From an uncultured Mycobacterium sp. (GTDB lineage Bacteria; Actinomycetota; Actinomycetes; Mycobacteriales; Mycobacteriaceae), in NCBI GenBank assembly GCA_900078375.1, contig FLQS01000034.1, forward strand, positions 149,410 through 197,979: a DNA stretch of 48,570 bases. Reading direction: 5' to 3'. Both the position numbers and the translations under genes were made by a program. Under the pieces are notes generated by a model. It was given only the letters and a program-made list of their open reading frames with translations. It was not told the origin of the DNA and did no database searches. This document shows positions 22,608-32,814 of this stretch, one piece after another. How positions within the stretch are numbered: the first letter of the stretch is position 1; the number at the start of each line of letters is the position of its first letter.

Positions 22608-24986
22608 ATGACGACCGCGAAGGACGAGATCGAGAGCAAGCCCGCCGTCGAGATGGTCAGCCTGACCATCGACGATCACCGGCTCAGTGTGCCCAAGGGC
22701 ACCTTGGTGATTCGGGCCGCCGAGCTGATCGGCGTGCAGATTCCACGGTTCTGCGACCATCCACTCCTGGAGCCGGTCGGCGCGTGTCGGCAATGCCTGG
22801 TCGAGGTGGAGGGCCAGCGCAAGCCGATGGCGTCGTGCACGATCACCTGCACGCCGGACATGGTGGTGCACACCCAGTACACCTCCGAGGCCGCCGACAA
22901 GGCTCAGCACGGAGTGATGGAGCTGCTGCTGATCAACCATCCGCTGGACTGCCCGGTGTGCGACAAGGGCGGGGAATGCCCGCTGCAGAACCAGGCGATG
23001 TCCAACGGCCGGGTCGAAACCCGCTTCACCGACATCAAACGAACCTTCCCCAAACCGATCAACCTGTCCACCGAGGTCCTGCTGGACCGGGAACGCTGCG
23101 TGTTGTGTGCCCGCTGCACAAGGTTTTCCGAGCAGATCGCCGGCGATCCGTTCATCTCGCTGCTGGAGCGGGGGGCACAGCAGCAGGTGGGCATCGCCCC
23201 GGGTGAGCCGTTCGATTCCTACTACAGCGGTAACACCGTGCAGATCTGCCCGGTCGGGGCCTTGACCGGTGCTGCGTACCGCTTTCGGGCCCGCCCGTTC
23301 GATCTGGTGTCGAGCCCCAGCGTCTGCGAGCACTGCGCGTCGGGGTGTGCCCAGCGCACCGATCATCGTCGCGGCGTGGTGCTACGCCGGCTGGCCGGTG
23401 ACGACCCTGAAGTCAACGAGGAGTGGAACTGCGACAAGGGCCGCTGGGCGTTCACCTACACCCGCGTCGGCGATCGCCTTACCACCCCGCTGGTGCGTGA
23501 CGAGAACGGTGCGCTGCGCGCGGCGTCCTGGTCGGAGGCCATCGCGGTGGCTGCCGCGGGGCTGACATCGGGTCGAGCCGGTGTGCTGGTGGGCGGCCGG
23601 GTCGGGGTCGAGGATGCCTACGCCTACGCCAAATTCGCCCGGATCGCCTTGGGCACCAATGACATCGACTTCCGTTCTCGGCCGCACTCGGTGGAGGAGC
23701 AGGAGTTCCTGGCCGCCGCGGTGGCCGGCCGCCATGATGTGAGCTACGCCGATCTGCAGACCGCCCCAGTGGTGGTGCTGGTCGGATTCGAGCCCGAGGA
23801 CGAGTCACCGATCGTGTTCCTGCGACTGCGCAAGGCGGTCCGCAAGCACGGCCTGCGCGTCGTCACGATCGCACCGTTCGCCTCGCCGGGATCCACCAAG
23901 CTGGCCGCCCGGATGGTGCTGACCGAACCCGGCCAGGAGGCGTCCGCCCTGGACGGCCTGGCCGCCGAGCTGCCGCCCGCAGCGATCATCCTTGCCGGGG
24001 AACGACTGGCGACCAGCCGCGGCGCACTGTCGGCGGTGGCCCGGCTCGCCCAACGCAGTGGTGCGCGGTTGGCCTGGATTCCCCGCCGCGCCGGCGATCG
24101 CGGCGCCCTGGATACCGGTTGTCTGCCCAACCTGCTGCCGGGTGCACGCCCCGTCGCCGATGCTTCTGCGCGCCAACAACTCATGACCGCATGGCATGTC
24201 GACGATCTTCCCGCGGAGCCGGGCCGCGATACCACCGCGATCCTGGCCGCCGCAGCCGACGGCGAACTCGACTCACTGCTCATCGGCGGAGTGGACCCCA
24301 CCGACCTGCCCGAGCCGCACGCCACGTTGGCGGCCATCGAGTCGACCGGCTTCGTCGTGAGCCTCGAATTGCGGGAGTCCGCGGTGACAGCGCTGGCCGA
24401 CGTGGTGTTCCCGATCGCGCCCGTCGTCGAGAAGGCCGGGTCATTCCTGAACTGGGAAGGGCGGATTCGCCCCTTCGAACCCGCATTGCTCGCCAACTCC
24501 TTCCCCGACCTGCGGGTGCTGCAGATCATGGCCGACGAACTCGGTGTGGACCTGGGATTCCGCACCGCAGCGGACGCTCGCGCCGAGATCGCGGCGCTCG
24601 GACGGTGGGACGGGGAGCGCGCCGCTCCCCCATCTGTCGCGCCGAAGGAGCTGCCGCCGTTGGAGCGCGGCGAAGCGGTTTTGGCGGGTTGGCGATTGTT
24701 GTTGGATTCCGGCCGATTACAGGACGGTGAGCCGTACCTGGCGGGGACGGCGAGGCCAGCCGTGGTGCGGTTGTCGGCGACGACCGCAGCCGGGATCGGG
24801 ACTGCCGACGGGGATGTGGTGACGGTGTCGACCGGCCGGGGTGCGATCAGCCTGCCGCTGGTGGTCACCGACATGCCCGATGGCGTGGTGTGGCTGCCGC
24901 TGAACTCACCCGGTAGCGCGGTGCACGAGCAACTCGGAGTCACCACCGGTGCCGTGGTGTGCATCGAGAGGGAGGCCGAAGCATGA
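22608..24986 (+). CDS. nuoG: NADH-quinone oxidoreductase subunit G
   Basis: A 792-residue iron-sulfur subunit with a C-terminal molybdopterin-oxidoreductase-like domain. All N-terminal cluster ligands can be seen: [2Fe-2S] N1b at Cys 49, 60, 63, 77; N5 at His 111 and Cys 115, 118, 124; N4 at Cys 164, 167, 170, 214. A further CxxCxxxC (240, 243, 247) with Cys 275 fits the extra cluster N7 found in some bacteria. The ATG has GGGAG upstream, just after the hairpin. It overlaps nuoH by 4 nt (ATGA). Confidence 0.96.
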   Translation: MTTAKDEIESKPAVEMVSLTIDDHRLSVPKGTLVIRAAELIGVQIPRFCDHPLLEPVGACRQCLVEVEGQRKPMASCTITCTPDMVVHTQYTSEAADKAQHGVMELLLINHPLDCPVCDKGGECPLQNQAMSNGRVETRFTDIKRTFPKPINLSTEVLLDRERCVLCARCTRFSEQIAGDPFISLLERGAQQQVGIAPGEPFDSYYSGNTVQICPVGALTGAAYRFRARPFDLVSSPSVCEHCASGCAQRTDHRRGVVLRRLAGDDPEVNEEWNCDKGRWAFTYTRVGDRLTTPLVRDENGALRAASWSEAIAVAAAGLTSGRAGVLVGGRVGVEDAYAYAKFARIALGTNDIDFRSRPHSVEEQEFLAAAVAGRHDVSYADLQTAPVVVLVGFEPEDESPIVFLRLRKAVRKHGLRVVTIAPFASPGSTKLAARMVLTEPGQEASALDGLAAELPPAAIILAGERLATSRGALSAVARLAQRSGARLAWIPRRAGDRGALDTGCLPNLLPGARPVADASARQQLMTAWHVDDLPAEPGRDTTAILAAAADGELDSLLIGGVDPTDLPEPHATLAAIESTGFVVSLELRESAVTALADVVFPIAPVVEKAGSFLNWEGRIRPFEPALLANSFPDLRVLQIMADELGVDLGFRTAADARAEIAALGRWDGERAAPPSVAPKELPPLERGEAVLAGWRLLLDSGRLQDGEPYLAGTARPAVVRLSATTAAGIGTADGDVVTVSTGRGAISLPLVVTDMPDGVVWLPLNSPGSAVHEQLGVTTGAVVCIEREAEA

Positions 24987-26212
24987 GCTACCCGGATTTG
25001 ACGGTGTTCGGCCTTGATCCGTGGTGGCTGATCGTGGTCAAAGCGATCGCGGTCTTCGCTTTTCTCCTGTTGACCGTGTTGGTGGCGATCCTGCTGGAAC
25101 GCAAGATTCTGGGCCGCATGCAGATGCGATACGGGCCCAACCGGGTCGGCCCGTGGGGCATTCTGCAATCCCTGGTCGACGGCATCAAACTCGCCCTCAA
25201 AGAGGGGCTGACGCCGGCGGGGGTGGACAAACCCATCTATTTGATGGCCCCGGTCATTTCGGTGATCCCGGCGATCTTGGCGTTCGCGGTCATTCCGCTG
25301 GGTCCGGTGGTCTCGGTCTTCGGGCACCGGACTCCGTTGCAGCTCACCGATCTCCCGGTCGCGGTGCTCTACATCTTGGCGGTCACCTCAATCGGGGTGT
25401 ACGGCATCGTCCTGGCGGGCTGGTCCTCGGGCTCCACCTACCCGTTGCTGGGTGGGTTGCGCTCCAGTGCGCAGGTGATCTCCTACGAGATCGCCATGGC
25501 ACTGTCGTTCGCGGCGGTGTTCCTCTACGCCGGCACCATGTCGACCTCGGGGATCGTGGCCGCCCAGGAACACACCTGGTACGTCTTCCTGTTGCTGCCG
25601 TCGTTCGCGGTGTATGTGACCTCGATGGTCGGGGAAACCAACCGGGCCCCCTTCGACCTGCCCGAGGCCGAAGGTGAACTGGTGGGCGGGTTTCACACCG
25701 AGTACTCCTCATTGAAGTTCGCGATGTTCATGCTCGCCGAATACGTGAACATGACCACCGTCTCGGCCCTGGCCACCACCTTGTTCCTCGGCGGCTGGCA
25801 TGCCCCATGGCCGATCAGCCTCATCGACGGCGCCAACACCGGATGGTGGCCGTTGATCTGGTTCGTGGCGAAGGTGTGGACGTTCCTGTTCGTCTTCATG
25901 TGGTTGCGCGCCACCCTGCCGCGGCTGCGCTACGACCAGTTCATGGCCCTGGGCTGGAAACTGCTCATCCCGATCTCACTGGTCTGGATCATGATCGTGG
26001 CCGTCCTGCACAGCACCGGCCACGCCGGCGTCATCGTCAACCTCATCGCCGCCGCTGTGCTGCTGCTCGTCCTGCTGGCGGCGAACTCCCTGCGGCAGAA
26101 GATCATCCAGCGCAAGCCCGTGCCACCACCGCCGCCGGCGGACGCCCGGGCGTTCCCGATCCCGCCGATGCCCGGCGCGGCGGAATCACGCAAGGAGACA
26201 GCAGATGCCTAA
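24983..26212 (+). CDS. nuoH: NADH-quinone oxidoreductase subunit H
   Basis: A 409-residue polytopic membrane subunit (about eight helices) that links the quinone cavity to the proton-pumping arm. Conserved loops are LERKILGRMQMRYGPNRVG, WSSGSTYPLLGGLRS, NRAPFDLPEAEGELVGGFHT and EYSSLKFAMFMLAEY. The C-terminal tail is Pro- and Ala-rich and longer than in Escherichia coli. ATG start overlaps the nuoG stop; the end overlaps nuoI by 8 nt. Confidence 0.97.
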   Translation: MSYPDLTVFGLDPWWLIVVKAIAVFAFLLLTVLVAILLERKILGRMQMRYGPNRVGPWGILQSLVDGIKLALKEGLTPAGVDKPIYLMAPVISVIPAILAFAVIPLGPVVSVFGHRTPLQLTDLPVAVLYILAVTSIGVYGIVLAGWSSGSTYPLLGGLRSSAQVISYEIAMALSFAAVFLYAGTMSTSGIVAAQEHTWYVFLLLPSFAVYVTSMVGETNRAPFDLPEAEGELVGGFHTEYSSLKFAMFMLAEYVNMTTVSALATTLFLGGWHAPWPISLIDGANTGWWPLIWFVAKVWTFLFVFMWLRATLPRLRYDQFMALGWKLLIPISLVWIMIVAVLHSTGHAGVIVNLIAAAVLLLVLLAANSLRQKIIQRKPVPPPPPADARAFPIPPMPGAAESRKETADA

Positions 26213-26753
26213 GTTCCTCGACGCGGTCAAGGGTTTCGGCGTGACGTTTTCGACGATGTTCAAACGTCCCATCACCGAGGAGTATCCGGAAAAGCCCGGC
26301 CCGGTCGCACCGCGCTATCACGGCCGCCATCAACTCAACCGCTACCCGGACGGGCTGGAGAAATGCATCGGCTGCGAACTGTGCGCCTGGGCATGTCCCG
26401 CTGACGCCATCTACGTCGAAGGTGCGGACAACACCGAAAGCGAACGCTTCTCCCCCGGCGAACGCTATGGGCGGGTCTACCAGATCAACTACCTGCGCTG
26501 CATCGGCTGCGGCCTGTGCATCGAGGCCTGCCCCACCCGCGCACTGACCATGACCAACGTCTACGAAATGGCCGACGACAACCGCTCCGACCTGATCTAC
26601 GGCAAGGACAAACTGCTGGCCCCACTGCAACCCGGCATGCAACCCCCACCACACGACATGGCGCCGGGAACCACCGACGAGGACTATTACCAGGGGCGGA
26701 TCACTGGACGCAACTTGGGGATCGAACCCGTGGGCAAGGGGGTGGCCGGGTGA
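26205..26753 (+). CDS. nuoI: NADH-quinone oxidoreductase subunit I (two [4Fe-4S])
   Basis: A 182-residue ferredoxin-like subunit carrying clusters N6a and N6b. The two motifs are CIGCELCAWACP (Cys 54, 57, 60, 64) and CIGCGLCIEACP (Cys 99, 102, 105, 109). It passes electrons from NuoG towards NuoB. AAGGAGA precedes the ATG within the end of nuoH. The C-terminal 45 residues are polar and low in conservation. Its stop overlaps the nuoJ GTG. Confidence 0.97.
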   Translation: MPKFLDAVKGFGVTFSTMFKRPITEEYPEKPGPVAPRYHGRHQLNRYPDGLEKCIGCELCAWACPADAIYVEGADNTESERFSPGERYGRVYQINYLRCIGCGLCIEACPTRALTMTNVYEMADDNRSDLIYGKDKLLAPLQPGMQPPPHDMAPGTTDEDYYQGRITGRNLGIEPVGKGVAG

Positions 26754-27496
26754 CTGTGACCCTGCTGGCAGCCGAAACCCTCACCCGCACATCCACAACG
26801 GAGGCGGTGGTGTTCTGGATCCTGGCCGTCATCGCAATCGTCGGTGCGATCGGCGTGGTCGCCGCACCCAAGGCCGTCTACGCGGCGATCTTTCTCGCCA
26901 CCACGATGATCTCGCTGGCGATGCTCTACGTCGCGCAGGACGCGCTGTTCCTCGGGGTCGTGCAGGTGGTCGTATACACCGGTGCGGTGATGATGTTGTT
27001 CCTGTTCGTGTTGATGCTCATCGGTGTCGACTCGTCCGAGTCGCTGGTGGAAACCATTCGGGGCCAACGTGTTGCGGCCGTCGTGGCCGGCGTGGGATTC
27101 GGCATCCTGCTGATCGCCGGGCTCGGCACGGTGACCACAACCGGTTTCGTCGGGCTGGCACAAGCCAACGCGGGCGGCAATGTGCAGGGGCTGGCGATGC
27201 TGATCTTCACCCGGGATTTGTGGGCCTTCGAGTTGACCAGTGCGCTGCTGATCACGGCGGCGCTTGGTGCGATGGTGCTGGCGCACCGGGAGCGGTTTGA
27301 GCGGCGAAAGACCCAGCGCGAGTTGGTCATCGAACGGTTCCAGACCGGTGCCCGCGCCACCCCGCTACCCAACCCGGGGGTCTACGCCCGGCACAACGCC
27401 CTCAACACCCTCGCCCGACTGCCCGACGGCACGAAGGAGGAATCGTCGGTGAGCACGATCCTTGCGCGGCCCGACAACGGGAACGGTCAACGATGA
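26750..27496 (+). CDS. nuoJ: NADH-quinone oxidoreductase subunit J
   Basis: A 248-residue membrane subunit with five hydrophobic segments in the first 185 residues, including VVYTGAVMMLFLFVLMLIGV, the conserved third helix whose bulge is linked to activity. The C-terminal 65 residues (ERRKTQRELVIERF onward) are a soluble, charged tail longer than in enterobacteria. GTG start with a 4-nt overlap; ends with an ATGA overlap with nuoK. Confidence 0.95.
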   Translation: MTVTLLAAETLTRTSTTEAVVFWILAVIAIVGAIGVVAAPKAVYAAIFLATTMISLAMLYVAQDALFLGVVQVVVYTGAVMMLFLFVLMLIGVDSSESLVETIRGQRVAAVVAGVGFGILLIAGLGTVTTTGFVGLAQANAGGNVQGLAMLIFTRDLWAFELTSALLITAALGAMVLAHRERFERRKTQRELVIERFQTGARATPLPNPGVYARHNALNTLARLPDGTKEESSVSTILARPDNGNGQR

Positions 27497-27792
27497 ATCC
27501 GGACAACTACCTGTACCTGTCGGCGTTGTTGTTCACGATCGGCGCTTCGGGGGTGTTGTTGCGGCGCAACGCGATCGTGATGTTCATGTGCGTGGAGCTG
27601 ATGCTCAACGCCGCGAACCTGGCGTTTGTGACGTTTTCCCGCATGCACGGCCACCTGGACGGTCAGGTGGTGGCGTTCTTCACCATGGTGGTGGCCGCGT
27701 GCGAGGTGGTGGTCGGCCTGGCGATCATCATGACGATCTTCCGCACCCGACGAAGCGCCAACGTCGACGACGCCCACTTGTTGCGGCACTGA
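27493..27792 (+). CDS. nuoK: NADH-quinone oxidoreductase subunit K
   Basis: A 99-residue membrane subunit with three helices. The two conserved membrane glutamates of the proton path are Glu 35 in FMCVELMLNAANL and Glu 71 in AACEVVVGLAII. Length is normal for the family. It overlaps nuoJ by 4 nt and nuoL by 1 nt. Confidence 0.97.
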   Translation: MNPDNYLYLSALLFTIGASGVLLRRNAIVMFMCVELMLNAANLAFVTFSRMHGHLDGQVVAFFTMVVAACEVVVGLAIIMTIFRTRRSANVDDAHLLRH

Positions 27793-29684
27793 TGCAGACA
27801 CTGCTGTGGTTGACCATCGCGCTGCCCTTGGCCGGGGCGGTGATCCTGCTGCTGGGCGGGCGGGCCACCAACGCCTGGGGACACCTTCTGGGGTGTGCCG
27901 CCGTGATCGGCGCCTTCGCCTGTGGGGCAGTGCTGTTCACCCACCTGCTCGGGCGGCCGGGCGAAGACCGCGTGGTCCACGAGGTGCTGTTCTCCTGGGT
28001 GCCGGTCGGCGTCCTGCGGGTGGACTTCGGCCTGCAACTCGATGCCCTGTCGATGTGCTTCGTGCTGCTGATCAGCGGAGTGGGTGCGCTCATCCACATC
28101 TACTCGATCGGCTACATGAAGGAAGACCCCGGCCGGCGGCGATTTTTCGCCTACCTCAACCTGTTCGTCGCCGCGATGCTGCTGCTGGTGCTGGCCGACA
28201 ACTACCTGGGCCTCTATATGGGTTGGGAAGGTGTGGGTCTGGCGTCGTATCTGCTGATCGGGTTCTGGTCGCATAAACCGTCGGCGGCCACCGCGGCCAA
28301 GAAAGCCTTCGTGGTCAACCGCGTCGGCGACATGGGCCTGGCGATCGCGCTCATGGTGCTGTTCGCCAGCCTCGGCTCCGTCACCTTCGACACCGTGTTC
28401 GCCTCGGTGCCGGCCATGAGCCAGGGGACATTGACCGCCGTCGGTTTGCTGCTTCTGCTCGGCGCCTGCGGCAAGAGCGCACAGGTGCCACTGCAGTCCT
28501 GGCTCGGTGACGCCATGGAAGGCCCCACCCCCGTCTCGGCGTTGATCCACGCCGCCACCATGGTCACCGCCGGCGTCTACCTCATCGTCCGATCGGGCCC
28601 GATCTTCAACGCCGCGCCGGGCGCCCAGACCGCAGTCGTGATCGTGGGTGCCGTCACCCTGCTGTTCGGGGCGATCATCGGCTGCGCCAAAGACGACATC
28701 AAGAAGGCGCTCGCCGCCTCGACGATGTCCCAGATCGGCTACATGGTGCTGGCCGCCGGGCTCGGGCCGGCCGGCTACGCGGTAGCGATCATGCATCTGC
28801 TCACCCACGGCTTCTTCAAAGCCGGCCTGTTCCTGGGGGCCGGCTCGGTCATGCACGCCATGGACGACGAGACCGATATGCGCCGCTACGGCGGCCTACG
28901 CACCCTGTTGCCCATCACCTTCGTCACGTTCGGGCTCGGCTATCTCGCCATCATCGGCGTGCCCCCGTTCGCCGGGTATTTCTCCAAGGACGCCATCATC
29001 GAAGCCGCGTTCAACAGCGGCGGAATCAAGGGCGTACTGCTCGGCGGCGCCGCGCTTCTCGGTGCGGGTATCACCGCCTTCTACATGACCCGCGTGATGC
29101 TGCTGACGTTCTTCGGGCGGCAACGCTGGACTAAAAAAGAAGAAGCTACGCACCCGCACGAATCGTCCGCCGTGATGACCGGGCCGATGATCGTCCTGGC
29201 GGTCGGCTCCGTCGGCGCCGGCGCCCTTCTGGCCCTGGGCAATACGTTGCAACACTGGCTCGCGCCGGTCGTCGGCAGCCACGAGGCCGAACACCTCGTC
29301 CCCGCCTGGATCATCACCGTCACCGCACTCGGCGTCGTCGCGATCGGCATCGCGGTCGCCTACCGGCTGTACGCGATGCACAACGTGCCCGAGACCGCCC
29401 CGCTCGAGGTGTCCGCACTGACCGCCGCGGCGCGTAACGACCTCTACGGCGACGCCTTCAACGAGGTGGCGCTCATGCGCACCGGCCAGGAGCTGACGAA
29501 AGGCCTTGTGGTCGTGGACGAGAAGGGCATCGACGGTGTGACGCAGGGGCTCGCGGCTATGGTCGCGCGAACCTCGCAGGGGTTGCGTCAGGTGCAGACC
29601 GGGTTCGCCCGCTCCTATGCGCTGTCCATGCTGGCCGGTACGGCGCTGGTGGTCGCCGTAGTCCTGTTCACGGCGTGGAGGTGA
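27792..29684 (+). CDS. nuoL: NADH-quinone oxidoreductase subunit L (antiporter-like)
   Basis: A 630-residue Mrp-antiporter-like proton-pumping subunit. Key residues are Glu 146 in LYMGWEGVGLASYLLIGFW, Lys 228 in GKSAQVPLQSWLGDAMEGP, and the HAATMV helix (253-258). The long C-terminus should supply the lateral helix that runs along the membrane arm. ATG overlaps the nuoK stop. The end lies just before nuoM, whose ribosome binding site is inside nuoL. Confidence 0.97.
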   Translation: MQTLLWLTIALPLAGAVILLLGGRATNAWGHLLGCAAVIGAFACGAVLFTHLLGRPGEDRVVHEVLFSWVPVGVLRVDFGLQLDALSMCFVLLISGVGALIHIYSIGYMKEDPGRRRFFAYLNLFVAAMLLLVLADNYLGLYMGWEGVGLASYLLIGFWSHKPSAATAAKKAFVVNRVGDMGLAIALMVLFASLGSVTFDTVFASVPAMSQGTLTAVGLLLLLGACGKSAQVPLQSWLGDAMEGPTPVSALIHAATMVTAGVYLIVRSGPIFNAAPGAQTAVVIVGAVTLLFGAIIGCAKDDIKKALAASTMSQIGYMVLAAGLGPAGYAVAIMHLLTHGFFKAGLFLGAGSVMHAMDDETDMRRYGGLRTLLPITFVTFGLGYLAIIGVPPFAGYFSKDAIIEAAFNSGGIKGVLLGGAALLGAGITAFYMTRVMLLTFFGRQRWTKKEEATHPHESSAVMTGPMIVLAVGSVGAGALLALGNTLQHWLAPVVGSHEAEHLVPAWIITVTALGVVAIGIAVAYRLYAMHNVPETAPLEVSALTAAARNDLYGDAFNEVALMRTGQELTKGLVVVDEKGIDGVTQGLAAMVARTSQGLRQVQTGFARSYALSMLAGTALVVAVVLFTAWR

Positions 29685-29689
29685 GCACC

Positions 29690-31255
29690 ATGACGAATGT
29701 CCCTTGGCTGACCGTGCTGTGGGCGATCCCCGTGGTCGGCGCCGCCGTGATCATCGTGCTGCCCGCCTCACTGCGGCGATTCGCGAAGTACGCCGGTGTC
29801 GTCGTCTCGCTCGCGGTCCTGGCGCTGTCGCTTCTGCTGGCCGTGCGGTTCGACCCGGCGGGCGCGCAGTTCCAGTTCGTCGAAAACCACCCGTGGATAC
29901 CGTCATTCGGCACCGGCTACATCCTCGGTCTTGACGGCATCGCCCTGGCGCTGGTGGTGCTCACCGCCGTCCTGATGCCGCTGCTGCTGATCGCCGGCTG
30001 GAACGACGCCGACGACCGGCCCGGGCTGTCCGGCCGCGCATCGCACAGCTACATCGCGCTGATGCTGGCCGTCGAGGGCATGGTGATGATGTCGCTGGTC
30101 GCCCTCGACATCCTGCTGTTCTACGTCTTCTTCGAAGCCATGCTGATCCCGATGTACTTCCTCATCGGCGGGTTCGGCGGCGAGAACAAGTCCAAGGCGG
30201 CGGTGAAGTTCCTGCTGTACAACCTGTTCGGCGGGTTGATCATGCTGGCCGCTGTCATCGGTCTTTACGTGGTCACCTCCGCCAGCAAGGCATTCGACGC
30301 CGGCACGTTCGACTTCCGCCTCATCGTCGACGCCGTCGCCACCGGGAAATTCACCATGAGTCCCGGCATCGCCAACGCATTGTTCCTCGGGTTCATGTTC
30401 GCCTTCGCGGTGAAAGCCCCGCTGTGGCCGTTCCATCGGTGGCTGCCGGACGCCGCGGTGCAGGCCACGCCGGCGTCGGCGGTGCTGATGATGGCCGTGA
30501 TGGACAAGGTCGGGACGTTCGGCATGCTGCGCTACTGCCTGCCGCTGTTCCCCGACTCGGCAACGCTGTTCCGGCCGTTGATCATTGCGCTGGCGGTCAT
30601 CGGGATCGTCTACGGTGCCATCCTGGCCATCGGCCAGACCGACGTGATGCGGCTCATCGCCTACACCTCGATCAGCCACTTCGGTTTCATCATTCTTGGC
30701 ATCTTCGTCATGACCAGCCAGGGGCAAGCGGGTTCGACTCTCTACATGGTCAACCACGGCATCTCCACGGCCGCGCTGTTCTTGATCGCCGGGTTCCTGG
30801 TCAGCCGCCGCGGCAGCCGGCTCATCGCCGACTACGGCGGAATCCAGAAAGTCGCACCCGTCCTGGCGGGCACCTTCCTGGTGGCGGGCCTGGCGACGCT
30901 GTCGCTGCCCGGGCTGGCACCGTTCATCAGTGAATTCCTGGTTCTCATCGGCACATTCACCCGCTACCCGGCCTTCGCCGTCATCGCGTCCGCCGCACTG
31001 GTGCTCTCGGCGATCTACATACTCTGGCTGTATCAGCGGATGATGACCGGCTCGGTGACCGACGGCAACGAGAAGATACGGGATCTGCTGCCGCGGGAGC
31101 TACTGGTGGTGGCACCGCTCATCGCGCTATTGATCGGGCTCGGGGTGTATCCCAAGATCGCCCTGGACGTCATCAATCCAGCGGTGACCGCGACCTTGAC
31201 GTCGATTCATGAACCCGACCCGGCACCCACCGTCGCGGAGGGAACACGCCCATGA
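29690..31255 (+). CDS. nuoM: NADH-quinone oxidoreductase subunit M (antiporter-like)
   Basis: A 521-residue proton-pumping subunit. Glu 149 in FYVFFEAMLIPMYFLIGGFG, Lys 242 in VKAPLWPFHRWLPDAAVQA and Lys 273 in MDKVGTFGMLRY are the conserved charged residues of the membrane proton path. ATG 29690 is preferred over the two upstream GTGs because GGAGGTG ends 6 nt before it. The end overlaps nuoN by 4 nt. Confidence 0.97.
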   Translation: MTNVPWLTVLWAIPVVGAAVIIVLPASLRRFAKYAGVVVSLAVLALSLLLAVRFDPAGAQFQFVENHPWIPSFGTGYILGLDGIALALVVLTAVLMPLLLIAGWNDADDRPGLSGRASHSYIALMLAVEGMVMMSLVALDILLFYVFFEAMLIPMYFLIGGFGGENKSKAAVKFLLYNLFGGLIMLAAVIGLYVVTSASKAFDAGTFDFRLIVDAVATGKFTMSPGIANALFLGFMFAFAVKAPLWPFHRWLPDAAVQATPASAVLMMAVMDKVGTFGMLRYCLPLFPDSATLFRPLIIALAVIGIVYGAILAIGQTDVMRLIAYTSISHFGFIILGIFVMTSQGQAGSTLYMVNHGISTAALFLIAGFLVSRRGSRLIADYGGIQKVAPVLAGTFLVAGLATLSLPGLAPFISEFLVLIGTFTRYPAFAVIASAALVLSAIYILWLYQRMMTGSVTDGNEKIRDLLPRELLVVAPLIALLIGLGVYPKIALDVINPAVTATLTSIHEPDPAPTVAEGTRP

Positions 31256-32814
31256 ACGCGCCCAGCGTCGAATACGGTCAGCTCTCACCGCTACTGATCG
31301 TCCTCGGGGTGGCCGTCGCCGGGGTGCTCGTCGAAGCGTTCCTGCCCCGCAAGAGCCGCTATCCCACGCAGGTCGCCCTGAGCCTGGCCGGGCTCGCGGC
31401 AGCCTTCGTCGCGGTGGTACTGCTAGCCCGCGATTTACAAGGGGTCGGCCAGGCCGTCGTGGTCGGTGCTGTCGCGGTCGACGCGCCGGCACTGTTTTTG
31501 CAGGGCACGATCCTGCTGATCGGCGTGCTGGGCGTCTTGCTGATCGCGGAACGACGAGTGCCCGCCGAATCCGAGGAAAGCACAGCGAGTTTGGACGCGT
31601 TCACCCCCGATGCGTCGGCGGTTCCGGGCAGCGTCGCGGAGAAGATCGCCACCAAGGCCGCATTGGTGCACACCGAGGTGTTCCCGCTGACGATGTTCGC
31701 CATCGCCGGCATGATGATCTTCCCCTCCGCAAACGACCTGTTGACGATGTTCATTGCGCTGGAAGTGTTCTCGCTGCCGCTGTACCTGATGTGTGGGTTG
31801 GCCCGCCGCAGGCGGCTGCTGTCCCAGGAAGCCGCCCTGAAATACTTTCTGCTCGGCGCCTTCTCGTCGGCATTCTTCCTCTACGGCATCGCGCTGCTCT
31901 ACGGCTATGCCGGCACCCTGAGCCTGCCCGGTATCGCCCGCGCCATCGACACCACCGCCGATAACACCACGCTGGCCCTCATCGGCGGCTCCCTGGTCGC
32001 CGTCGGCCTGCTCTTCAAGGTCGGCGCCGTCCCTTTCCACTCCTGGATCCCCGACGTCTACCAGGGTGCACCGACGCCCATCACCGCCTTCATGGCCGCG
32101 GCCACCAAGGTCGCCGCCTTCGGCGCCATGCTGCGGATCTTCTACGTCGCGCTGCCCGGCCTCAACCACGACTGGCGGCCTGTGCTGTGGGCGGTGGCCA
32201 TCCTCACCATGGCGGTCGGCACCATCACCGCCGTGACCCAGACCGATGTGAAGCGGATGCTCGCGTATTCGGCTGTGGCGCACGCCGGTTTCATCCTGAC
32301 CGGGGTGATCGCCGCCAACCCTGCCGGACTATCGGGCACGCTCTTCTATCTGTTCGCCTACGGGTTCTCCACCCTGGGCGCCTTCGCGGTGGTCAGCGTG
32401 GTCCGCGATGCCAGCGGTGTCGAAGCGACCGATATGGCCCGCTGGGCGGGACTGGGTCGCCGTTATCCCCTTGTCGGCGTGGTGTTCTCACTATTCTTGC
32501 TCGCCTTTGCCGGCATCCCGCTCACCAGCGGATTCGTCAGCAAGTTCGCCGTGTTCAAGGCTGCCGGACAGGGTGGGGCCATCCCGCTGGTGGTGGTGGG
32601 TGTCATCGCGTCGGCGATCGCCGCCTACTTCTACGTTCGGGTGATCGTGCTGATGTTCTTCACCGATCCGCCCGAGGACGCACCGGAGGTCATCACGCCG
32701 AGTTCGTTGAGTGTCGCGACGATCACGCTGACGGCGGCCATCACTTTCGCGCTCGGTGCGCTACCCCAGCCGCTGCTTGACCTCGTCGACCATGCGGCTA
32801 GATTCCTGGATTGA
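31252..32814 (+). CDS. nuoN: NADH-quinone oxidoreductase subunit N (antiporter-like)
   Basis: A 520-residue proton-pumping subunit. Conserved charges are Glu 171 in MFIALEVFSLPLYLM, Lys 256 in LLFKVGAVPFHSWIPDVYQG and Lys 286 in MAAATKVAAF. A polar, acidic stretch at about 101-138 (ESEESTASLDAFTPDAS) sits between the early helices and looks like an exposed loop not present in Escherichia coli NuoN. The last nuo gene; its stop overlaps the crotonase ATG by one base. Confidence 0.97.
   Translation: MNAPSVEYGQLSPLLIVLGVAVAGVLVEAFLPRKSRYPTQVALSLAGLAAAFVAVVLLARDLQGVGQAVVVGAVAVDAPALFLQGTILLIGVLGVLLIAERRVPAESEESTASLDAFTPDASAVPGSVAEKIATKAALVHTEVFPLTMFAIAGMMIFPSANDLLTMFIALEVFSLPLYLMCGLARRRRLLSQEAALKYFLLGAFSSAFFLYGIALLYGYAGTLSLPGIARAIDTTADNTTLALIGGSLVAVGLLFKVGAVPFHSWIPDVYQGAPTPITAFMAAATKVAAFGAMLRIFYVALPGLNHDWRPVLWAVAILTMAVGTITAVTQTDVKRMLAYSAVAHAGFILTGVIAANPAGLSGTLFYLFAYGFSTLGAFAVVSVVRDASGVEATDMARWAGLGRRYPLVGVVFSLFLLAFAGIPLTSGFVSKFAVFKAAGQGGAIPLVVVGVIASAIAAYFYVRVIVLMFFTDPPEDAPEVITPSSLSVATITLTAAITFALGALPQPLLDLVDHAARFLD

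Noticed and set aside
23744..25327. Minus-strand open frame of 527 codons opposite nuoG and nuoH
   Set aside because: Ser/Ala/Arg-rich translation typical of an antisense frame in high-GC DNA; the plus strand carries clear nuo genes.
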